Below, in pieces: positions 42,768 through 48,760 of a DNA stretch of 64,000 nt. Origin of the DNA: Actinomycetota bacterium (GTDB lineage: Bacteria > Actinomycetota > Actinomycetes > Propionibacteriales > Nocardioidaceae). Below the pieces are notes generated by a model. It did not search any database. It had not been told where the DNA came from and was given only the letters and a program-made list of their open reading frames with translations. The first letter of the stretch is position 1. Every line of letters starts with the position of its first letter. The stretch lies in the NCBI GenBank assembly GCA_009701885.1, contig WLJH01000007.1, positions 1-64,000 of the forward strand, given 5' to 3'. A program made the position numbers and the translations under genes.

Positions 42768-44252
42768 ATGCCTGAGTACAAGCTGCCCGACGTCGGCGAG
42801 GGCCTCACCGAGGCCGAGATCGTCGCCTGGCGGGTCAAGGTCGGCGACGTCATCGAGGTCAACGACATCGTCGTCGACATCGAGACCGCGAAGTCCATCG
42901 TCGAGCTGCCCTCGCCGTACGCCGGTGAGGTGACCGCCCTGCTCGTGCCCGAGGGGGAGACCGTCCCGGTCGGAACGCCGATCATCCGGATCGGGGCCGA
43001 GGCGTCAGCCTCGGCGGAGGGACAGCGTCCGGCGGAGCCGGACTCCGCGCCCTCCGGGGGGCAGTCGGGGGGCTTGCCCCCCGACCGTATGGAGATCGAC
43101 CTGTCCAACCCCGCCGCCTCCGGTGGTGGCGAGGGCGAGAGCCTGGTGGGGCGCAACAAGGCCGACCGCGGCCCCACCCGCCGCGCGCGCCGCAGCACCC
43201 CGGGCGTGGCCGCCGCCAACGCCCAGGCGCAGGCGGCCTTCGAGCCGGGTGCCTCGCCGGCCGTGGACGTCGACGAGCTGCCCGAGCAGGCGCCACCGGC
43301 CCCGGTGCCTGCCCCTGCCGCGGCTCCGCCTGCGGCCGCGGCACCTGCCGCCGTACGCGCCCTGGCGAAGCCGCCGGTCCGCAAGCTGGCCAAGGACCTC
43401 GGCGTCGACCTGACCTCGCTGGCCGGCGCCGGGCCTGCGGGCTCGGTGACCCGGGACCAGGTGCAGGCCGCGGCCGCCGGGACGTCATCCGGAGGGGACG
43501 TCCGTCCGGTCGCAACGCATGACGTCCCGCGGGCGGCCGGCGCGCTCGAGACCCGCGAGCCGATCAAGGGCGTGCGCAAGATGATGGCGCAGGCGATGGT
43601 GGCTTCGGCGTACTCCGCGCCCCACGTCACCGAGTGGGTCACCGTCGACGCGACCCGCACGGTGGAGCTGGTCGAGCGGCTGAGGGCGCACCGGGAGTTC
43701 CGCGACGTCAAGGTGAGCCCGCTGCTGGTGCTGGCGAAGGCGTGCCTGCTGGCGATCCGGCGTACGCCGGAGATCAACTCGTTCTGGGACGAGGCGGCCC
43801 AGGAGGTCGTGCTCAAGCACTACGTCAACCTCGGCATCGCCGCCGCGACGCCGCGCGGGCTGGTCGTGCCGAACGTCAAGGACGCCGACGCCATGACCCT
43901 GCGCGAGCTGGCGGAGGCGCTCGGCGAGCTGACGACGACCGCCAAGGAGGGGCGCACGCAGCCGGCCGACATGAGCGGCGGGTCGTTCACGATCACCAAC
44001 GTGGGCGTCTTCGGCGTCGACGCCGGCACGCCGATCATCAACCCCGGCGAGTCGGCGATCCTGTGCTTCGGCTCGATCACGAAGAAGCCGTGGGTGGTCT
44101 CCGAGGGTGGCGAGGACCGGATCGTGCCGCGGCACGTCACGACGCTCGCGCTCTCCTTCGACCACCGGCACGTCGACGGGGAGAAGGGCTCGCGGTTCCT
44201 CGCCGACGTCGCCTCGATCCTGGAGGACCCGGCCTCGGCGCTGCTGTTCTGA
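42768..44252 (+). CDS. Dihydrolipoamide acyltransferase E2 component
   Basis: 494 residues. A lipoyl domain lies at 1-77 with lipoyl-lysine Lys42 in DIETAKSIVELPSPY. A long Ala/Pro/Gly-rich linker follows. The peripheral-subunit-binding domain (about 195-235) shows AKPPVRKLAKDLGVDLTSLAG. A second linker precedes the acyltransferase domain (about 258-494) with TNVGVFGVDAGTPIINPGES and the catalytic DHRHVDGEKG. E3 is not encoded here. Both linkers are written by palindrome-rich DNA (42999-43085 and 43478-43529). ATG at 42768 has GGGGAGAAG just upstream. Confidence 0.92.
   Translation: MPEYKLPDVGEGLTEAEIVAWRVKVGDVIEVNDIVVDIETAKSIVELPSPYAGEVTALLVPEGETVPVGTPIIRIGAEASASAEGQRPAEPDSAPSGGQSGGLPPDRMEIDLSNPAASGGGEGESLVGRNKADRGPTRRARRSTPGVAAANAQAQAAFEPGASPAVDVDELPEQAPPAPVPAPAAAPPAAAAPAAVRALAKPPVRKLAKDLGVDLTSLAGAGPAGSVTRDQVQAAAAGTSSGGDVRPVATHDVPRAAGALETREPIKGVRKMMAQAMVASAYSAPHVTEWVTVDATRTVELVERLRAHREFRDVKVSPLLVLAKACLLAIRRTPEINSFWDEAAQEVVLKHYVNLGIAAATPRGLVVPNVKDADAMTLRELAEALGELTTTAKEGRTQPADMSGGSFTITNVGVFGVDAGTPIINPGESAILCFGSITKKPWVVSEGGEDRIVPRHVTTLALSFDHRHVDGEKGSRFLADVASILEDPASALLF
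42999..43085. repeat. Cluster of three perfect hairpins in the first E2 linker
   Basis: GAGGC/GCCTC (42999-43012), GTCCGGC/GCCGGAC (43027-43043) and GTCGGGGGGC/GCCCCCCGAC (43064-43085) follow one another inside the coding sequence of the interdomain linker, where almost any residues are tolerated. Confidence 0.65.
43478..43529. repeat. 11-bp inverted repeat in the second E2 linker
   Basis: CGGGACGTCAT (43478-43488) and ATGACGTCCCG (43519-43529) are perfect inverted copies with a 30-nt interval that itself contains GGACGTCC. It encodes the linker between the subunit-binding and catalytic domains. Confidence 0.6.
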
Positions 44253-44270
44253 GGTCCGCCTCCTGAGTGG

Positions 44271-44305
44271 GGAGTGCTGCACGCATCCGGTGCGTGCAGG
44301 ACTCC
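44271..44305 (+). terminator. Terminator of the 2-oxo acid dehydrogenase operon
   Basis: CTGCACGCA and TGCGTGCAG form a 9-bp stem with a 5-nt loop, extended by GGAGT/ACTCC across a G-G mismatch, 19 nt after the E2 stop. Confidence 0.7.
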
Positions 44306-44363
44306 GCGACGGTGGTTCAGACCAGTCCCGGTCCTCCTCAGGACGGCGCGTCCCAGGCCGATC

Positions 44364-44380
44364 CCACTCGTACTGAGTGG
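44364..44380 (+). promoter_or_regulatory. Short palindrome upstream of the SipW-type operon
   Basis: CCACTC, 5 nt, GAGTGG: a compact inverted repeat in the 120-nt region between the upstream terminator and the first secreted protein. It could be an operator; no consensus promoter is evident around it. Confidence 0.3.
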
Positions 44381-44426
44381 TCCGCCTTCCCTAGAGCTCC
44401 ATGCGGGCCCGGGGAGGGGATCGGCC

Positions 44427-45026
44427 ATGCGACACCCGGTCAAGGCGGCCCTGGCCGCGACAGCAGGCGGGGCGTTGCTCCTCGGAGGTGCGGGCTCGCT
44501 GGCGTACTGGTCCGACGGCGAGACGGACGGCCCGCACACCATCACCTCGGGTCGGCTCGACCTCTCGGCGCCGGTGTGCACCGACGGGTGGACCGACGGG
44601 ACGGCCACGAACCTCGACCTCTCCGCCTTCCGGATCGTGCCGGGGGACACCCTCACGAGGTCCTGCGACTTCACGGTCGACGTCGCGGGTGACAACCTCC
44701 TGACCGAGCTGGCCTTCACCAAGCCGGCGCTCGACGCGAACACCCTGGCCGGGGAGCTGGACTACTCCGCCACGTACGCGTTGAACGGCGGGGTCGCCGC
44801 TGACCTCGCGCCCTACGACAACCTGGCGCCTGCCATCGAGAACCTGTCGGACGGCGACGTCATCACCGTCGAGTACACGGTCGACCTGCCCTTCCAGGTC
44901 GGAGTCGTCGACAACGACAGCAACTCCGGGGCGGAGTTCACGGGGGGCGACACCGGTCTGGTGGCTGGGGAGCTGACAGCGGTGCTGAGCGCGCTGACCC
45001 TCACCGTCAACCAGGTCGCCAGCTGA
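44427..45026 (+). CDS. Alternate-type signal-peptide (SipW-dependent) surface protein 1
   Basis: A 199-residue secreted protein. The signal region ALAATAGGALLLGGAGSLAYWSDGE has the AYWSD ending typical of SipW substrates of the TasA/camelysin kind. A beta-rich body with ITSGRLDLSAPVC and FRIVPGDTLTRSCDF follows, and two cysteines could pair. GGGGAGGGGA lies 6 nt before ATG 44427. It is the first gene of a four-gene unit with the signal peptidase. Such proteins form extracellular fibres or surface layers in Bacillus; that role is inferred here. Confidence 0.85.
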   Translation: MRHPVKAALAATAGGALLLGGAGSLAYWSDGETDGPHTITSGRLDLSAPVCTDGWTDGTATNLDLSAFRIVPGDTLTRSCDFTVDVAGDNLLTELAFTKPALDANTLAGELDYSATYALNGGVAADLAPYDNLAPAIENLSDGDVITVEYTVDLPFQVGVVDNDSNSGAEFTGGDTGLVAGELTAVLSALTLTVNQVAS

Positions 45027-45033
45027 ACGGCTC

Positions 45034-45738
45034 ATGTCCGGCGGCACGCGGGCGCGGCGCCACCCGACGGTGGCCCGGCTCGTGCGCGCCGTCTCCTGGG
45101 TGGTGCTGCTGGGGGTGACGGCGCTGGTGACGGTCGCGGTGCTGGTGCCGCGGCTGGCCGGCGCGACGCCGTACACCGTCCTCACCGGCTCGATGAGTCC
45201 CGCTTACCCGGCCGGCACCTTGGTGGTGGTGCGGCCCGTCGACCTCGAGGACGTGCGGGTCGGGGACGTGGTGACCTACCAGCTGCGCAGCGGCGAGCCG
45301 GCCGTCGCGACCCACCGGGTCGTCGGTGTCGGCTGGACCGCGGACGGCGAGAAGGTCCTGACCACCCGCGGCGACGCCAACGCCGCGGTCGACGCCGCAC
45401 CGGTGCGCGAGGTCCAGCTCCGCGGCGAGGTCTGGTACTCCGTGCCGTGGGTCGGACACCTCAACGTCCTGCTCTCGCCTGGCCAGCACCAGCTGCTGGT
45501 GCAGCTCGCCGCAGGGGCGCTCTTCCTGTACGCCGCGGTGCTGCTGCTGCGCGGGTGGCGGTCGGACCCAGGGCACACGCCGGCACGGCACGCGGCCGAG
45601 CACGGGTTGCCGCACGTGTCGTCGCGCCGGGCTCGCGGCGTGCTGGTCACGCCGCCTGGCCGTCACGCCGGGTCGCAGCACGACGAGAGTGACGCGGCCC
45701 CAGCAACGGCCGCGGCTTCGGAAGAGGTGTCGGCATGA
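45034..45738 (+). CDS. SipW-type signal peptidase I
   Basis: A 234-residue membrane peptidase. The first transmembrane helix is at about 18-40. The nucleophile serine is in YTVLTGSMSPAYPAGTLVVV, and the histidine (in place of lysine) in AVATHRVVGVG marks the ER/SipW-type Ser-His class. RGDANAAVD follows. The C-terminal helix is at about 152-172, ending in a Ser/Ala/His-rich tail. It should process the three neighbouring AYW[SN]D-type preproteins. It starts 7 nt after the first substrate gene and its stop overlaps the next start (ATGA). Confidence 0.9.
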   Translation: MSGGTRARRHPTVARLVRAVSWVVLLGVTALVTVAVLVPRLAGATPYTVLTGSMSPAYPAGTLVVVRPVDLEDVRVGDVVTYQLRSGEPAVATHRVVGVGWTADGEKVLTTRGDANAAVDAAPVREVQLRGEVWYSVPWVGHLNVLLSPGQHQLLVQLAAGALFLYAAVLLLRGWRSDPGHTPARHAAEHGLPHVSSRRARGVLVTPPGRHAGSQHDESDAAPATAAASEEVSA

Positions 45739-46397
45739 GCGGCCGGCACGCGGCGCCGCGACGTGCTGAGCCGCGGCGGCCTGCCCGCCGGCGCGCTGCG
45801 TCCCGTCGTACCGCACCTCGGCCGACGCGGCCGTGGACGCCGGTCGTCGTCGCCCTCGTCGGGGCGCTGGGGCTGGTGGGGGGACTCGGGACGCAGGCGT
45901 ACTGGAACGACGTCGAGACCGTGTCGGGGGCCACGATCACCTCGGGGTCGCTGGACCTGCTGGTGGAGGGTCAGCAGAGCTACACCTGGACAGCGCTCGA
46001 CCTCCCGAACATCGCGCCCGGAGAGAGCACGGCCAAGGTGCTCACACTCAACAACGCCGGCACGACTCCCTTCACGGTCTCCATCACCGCTTCCGCGACG
46101 GCCTCCGTGGTGGCCCTCCGCGATGCCATGCGGGTCACGGTGGTGCCGGCAGGGACCGTCAGCCAGACCAGCGCGGTCTACCCGCGGGCGGAGAGCTGCA
46201 CGGGCACCGCATCCTTCGGTCCGGCAGCCCTGACCGGCTCCGAGACCACTGTCCTGACCGAGAGCGATGTCATCGACCCATGGGACTCGCTGACGATCTG
46301 CGTGCGGCTACATCTCGACCTCGCCGCGGACAACTCCACCAAGTCCAGTACGTACACCCCCACCTTCACCATTACCGCGACGCAGGTGGCGCCGTGA
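45735..46397 (+). CDS. Alternate-type signal-peptide surface protein 2
   Basis: 220 residues. A long Arg/Pro/Ala-rich cytoplasmic head (about 1-34) precedes the hydrophobic core VVVALVGALGLVGGLG and the AYWNDVETVSG cleavage region. The body has ATITSGSLDLLVEG, IAPGESTAKVLTLNNAGTTPF and VYPRAESCTGTASFG. It resembles the first surface protein in layout. The basic extension before the signal is unusual, but the ATG is fixed by the 4-bp overlap with the peptidase gene. Confidence 0.82.
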   Translation: MSGRHAAPRRAEPRRPARRRAASRRTAPRPTRPWTPVVVALVGALGLVGGLGTQAYWNDVETVSGATITSGSLDLLVEGQQSYTWTALDLPNIAPGESTAKVLTLNNAGTTPFTVSITASATASVVALRDAMRVTVVPAGTVSQTSAVYPRAESCTGTASFGPAALTGSETTVLTESDVIDPWDSLTICVRLHLDLAADNSTKSSTYTPTFTITATQVAP

Positions 46398-46831
46398 GGC
46401 GGGCTGCGGCGGTCGGCGTGATGGCGGCCGTGGTGCTGGCTGGCACCTCACCAGCGGCAGGCACGTGGAGTGACGCCGCCATCGTGACGGGCAAGACGCT
46501 GACCACCACCAGCCTGACGACGGCTCCGCTGGACTGTGAGGAGGTCACGGTGCTGCTCGCCAACTCCGCTCGCATCTACTGGACACCGAGCACGTCGCCG
46601 GCATCGCTCGTCTACACGGCCCGGATCGTCGGTTCAGGCGCCAACCTGGACGTCACCGACAACAGCTCCGTCGTCCTGACACCCTCATTGCTGTCGACAC
46701 TTTTCGGGACGACGGTGACGGTGCGGGTCACAGGTACCTTGCCCGGCAACCCACGCGAGGTCGGCTGGATCACCCAGGCCGACGAGCAAGTAGCCGTGGG
46801 GCCGGCCGGACTCATCGTCAACTGCGCCTGA
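46394..46831 (+). CDS. Alternate-type signal-peptide surface protein 3 (small)
   Basis: A 145-residue secreted protein whose GTG overlaps the previous stop by 4 bp (GTGA). The signal core GVMAAVVLAGTSPAAG ends in GTWSDAAIVTG, the same aromatic-Ser/Asn-Asp signature. A single Ig-like beta domain follows (YTARIVGSGANLDV, TVTVRVTGTLPGNP), with a terminal VNCA cysteine that could pair with LDCEEV. The frame is open without an ATG, so it is easily missed. It is the last gene of the unit. Confidence 0.75.
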   Translation: MRRAAAVGVMAAVVLAGTSPAAGTWSDAAIVTGKTLTTTSLTTAPLDCEEVTVLLANSARIYWTPSTSPASLVYTARIVGSGANLDVTDNSSVVLTPSLLSTLFGTTVTVRVTGTLPGNPREVGWITQADEQVAVGPAGLIVNCA

Positions 46832-46838
46832 CCGAGCT

Positions 46839-46883
46839 TGTGTGGAGGCCCGGTTCAACTGGCTTGAATCAGAACGCCACACA
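46839..46883. repeat. 45-bp palindrome resembling two joined IS ends (or a terminator)
   Basis: TGTGTGG (46839-46845) pairs with CCACACA (46877-46883) and TTCAA (46854-46858) with TTGAA (46864-46868), both centred on 46861. Each arm resembles the candidate IS end at 148-170. It lies between convergent genes and could equally act as a bidirectional terminator. Confidence 0.5.
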
Positions 46884-46901
46884 GAGGACGTGGACCGGCC
46901 G

Positions 46902-47744
46902 TCAGCCCAGGTCGACCGGGCCGACCTCCCAGCCCTCGGGCGCCATCGGGTGCAGCATCGCGTCGGTGCCGCCGTCGACGAACAGGCAGGCGCCGACGAT
47001 GTTGGTGGCCTCGGGGGAGAGCAGGAAGCAGATGGGGGCGGCCACCTCCTCCGGGCGGCCGGTGCGGCCGATCGCGGTGGGGTAGGCGTCGATCGCGGTG
47101 CCGAGCAGCGGGTCGGCGCGCATCTGCTCGACCATCGCGGTCTCGGTCGCGCCGGGTGCGACGGAATTGAGCCGGATGCCCGCGCCGGCCCACTCCGGCT
47201 TCACGCCCTCGCGGCGGGCCCACCAGGCCAGGCCGGCCTTGCTGGAGGGGTACACCATCACCGAGTCGACCTTCGCCGCCTCCGCGCGGGCGGCGGCCTC
47301 GTCGTCGCGCAGGCAGGCCTCGACGGCGGGGACGTTCCAGCCGGGCATGCCGGTGATGGAGTTGCTCGCCAGGAACACGACGGCCGCGTCGCCGTCGCGC
47401 TCCGCGGCCGCCCGCAGCTGCGGGTGCAGCCCGGTCACCATCTCGACGGCGCCGAAGAAGTTCACCGACACCACCAGGTCGCCCGGCACGCCCGTGCGAC
47501 CCGCCAGCCCCGCCGCCGGCACCAGCCCGTGGACGACGTCGGTCAGCGCCTGGACGCCCGCGACCGCGGCCGAGCGGCCCTCCGGCGTACCCAGGTCGGC
47601 GGCCACGTCGACGCCCTCGCCCTCGCGCAGGTCCACCCCGATGACCCGGTGCCCCCGCTCGCGCAGCATCGCAGCCGTCGCGCGGCCGATCCCCGAGGCC
47701 GCTCCGGTCACGACGTGGATGCGCTGGTGCCGGGCGTCGGTCAT
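46902..47744 (-). CDS. SDR oxidoreductase, 3-alpha-hydroxysteroid dehydrogenase-like
   Basis: A 280-residue short-chain dehydrogenase. The cofactor loop is VTGAASGIGRATAAML, with GVDLREGEGVDVAADLGTPEGR, SVNFFGAVEMV, catalytic Tyr/Lys in YPSSKAG, RLNSVAPGATETAMV and FVDGGTDAMLHP. The order and spacing of these segments match my memory of the Comamonas 3-alpha-HSD/carbonyl reductase group, which oxidises steroid and bile acid 3-hydroxyls. A KstR-type operator overlaps its promoter. ATG 47744 is supported by TACAGT 7 nt upstream. Confidence 0.85.
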   Translation of the reverse strand: MTDARHQRIHVVTGAASGIGRATAAMLRERGHRVIGVDLREGEGVDVAADLGTPEGRSAAVAGVQALTDVVHGLVPAAGLAGRTGVPGDLVVSVNFFGAVEMVTGLHPQLRAAAERDGDAAVVFLASNSITGMPGWNVPAVEACLRDDEAAARAEAAKVDSVMVYPSSKAGLAWWARREGVKPEWAGAGIRLNSVAPGATETAMVEQMRADPLLGTAIDAYPTAIGRTGRPEEVAAPICFLLSPEATNIVGACLFVDGGTDAMLHPMAPEGWEVGPVDLG

Positions 47745-47751
47745 GCGCGGG

Positions 47752-47767
47752 ACTGTAACGCGTTCTA
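47752..47767 (-). promoter_or_regulatory. KstR-like operator overlapping the leaderless -10 of the SDR gene
   Basis: The 14-bp site 47754-47767 reads TAGAACGCGTTACA on the minus strand. It fits TNNAACNNGTTNNA, the reported mycobacterial KstR operator. It overlaps the -10 hexamer TACAGT (47757-47752), which lies 7 nt before the ATG, an arrangement suited to repression. Confidence 0.65.
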
Positions 47768-47780
47768 GCTGCTCGCGCGT

Positions 47781-47892
47781 TGAGGTTCATCGGGGCCCCG
47801 CTGAACCTCACGGTCCCCCGGTGCAGCTGCATCGGTGCGGCATGAGGTCCAGCGGCGCCCCGCTGAACCTCACACGGCCCCGCTGAAACTCA
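47781..47892. repeat. Three-copy palindromic repeat at the 3' end of the ABC permease gene
   Basis: CCCCGCTGAACCTCA occurs at 47796-47810 and 47858-47872, with a one-base variant at 47878-47892. The first two copies are paired with inverted arms (47781-47795 and 47843-47855), giving palindromes of 30 bp. The last two copies are 20 bp apart. The 164-nt interval between the SDR start and the permease stop holds nothing else. Confidence 0.75.
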
Positions 47893-47908
47893 CAGACCCG
47901 ACCCACCC

Positions 47909-48760
47909 TCAGCTCAGCACGTCCTTGCGCGCGAAGAGCACGAACCCCAGCGCCGTGAACCCGACGGCGTAGACCAGCGACCAGAGGGTCCCGTCGACCA
48001 GGTCGTCCCAGACGACGTCTTGGCGCAGCAGCCCGAACCACGCGGAGGCATCGTGGAGGGGGAGGGCGTTGCGGAGCGAGCCGAGGTTCTCGATCTGGTC
48101 CAGGATCGCGCTGACGATCGTGACGAGAACCGCCCCGCCGACCGCGGCGAGCGGGGCGTCGGTGCGCACCCCGAGGCAGAAGGCGATGGCGCCGACGGGG
48201 AGCAGGACGACGACGAGGTACGCCGCGATCAGCGCGATCCGACCGGCGAAGGTCCCCCACTCCAGGGTGCTGCCGTCGAGGCCGGTGAACGCGTCGGCGC
48301 CGTAGAAGACCAGCCCCACCAGCAGCGACCAGCCGATCAGCACCACGACGGCGAGCGCCGTGCTGACGAGGCCGATCACCAGCTTGGTCGCCAGCAGCCG
48401 GGAGCGCGGGACCGGCGCGACCAGGAGGTAGCGCAGCGTCGACCACGACGCCTCCGAGGGCAGCGAGTCGCCCACGAAGAGCGCTGCGACCACCAGCAGC
48501 AGGAACGAGGCCGAGACCGCGGTGGTGAAGACGGCGAAGTTGGCCGCGCCTCCCGTGGCCAGGTCCACGAACCGATCCGCGTCGGCGTCGCGGTCGCCGT
48601 CGCCCAGTGCGAAGGCGCCGACGATGATCAGCGGGAGGGCGAGCAGCAGACCGAAGGTCCACAGCGTCCGGCGCCGGCGCAGCTGCCGGCCGGTCTCGGC
48701 GCGCAGGGTCAGCGGCCGGCCGGGGAGCCTCGTCGAGGCGGGGGTGGTCGGAGTGCTCAT
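47909..48760 (-). CDS. ABC transporter permease (ABC-2 type)
   Basis: 283 residues with about six transmembrane segments. The first is TFGLLLALPLIIVGAFALG at about 34-52. DSLPSEASWSTLRYLLVAPVPRSRLLATKLV is the cytoplasmic coupling region of ABC-2 permeases. It overlaps the fused hydrolase/ATPase gene by 4 bp (ATGA) and must be its membrane partner. The cargo is unknown. Confidence 0.9.
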   Translation of the reverse strand: MSTPTTPASTRLPGRPLTLRAETGRQLRRRRTLWTFGLLLALPLIIVGAFALGDGDRDADADRFVDLATGGAANFAVFTTAVSASFLLLVVAALFVGDSLPSEASWSTLRYLLVAPVPRSRLLATKLVIGLVSTALAVVVLIGWSLLVGLVFYGADAFTGLDGSTLEWGTFAGRIALIAAYLVVVLLPVGAIAFCLGVRTDAPLAAVGGAVLVTIVSAILDQIENLGSLRNALPLHDASAWFGLLRQDVVWDDLVDGTLWSLVYAVGFTALGFVLFARKDVLS

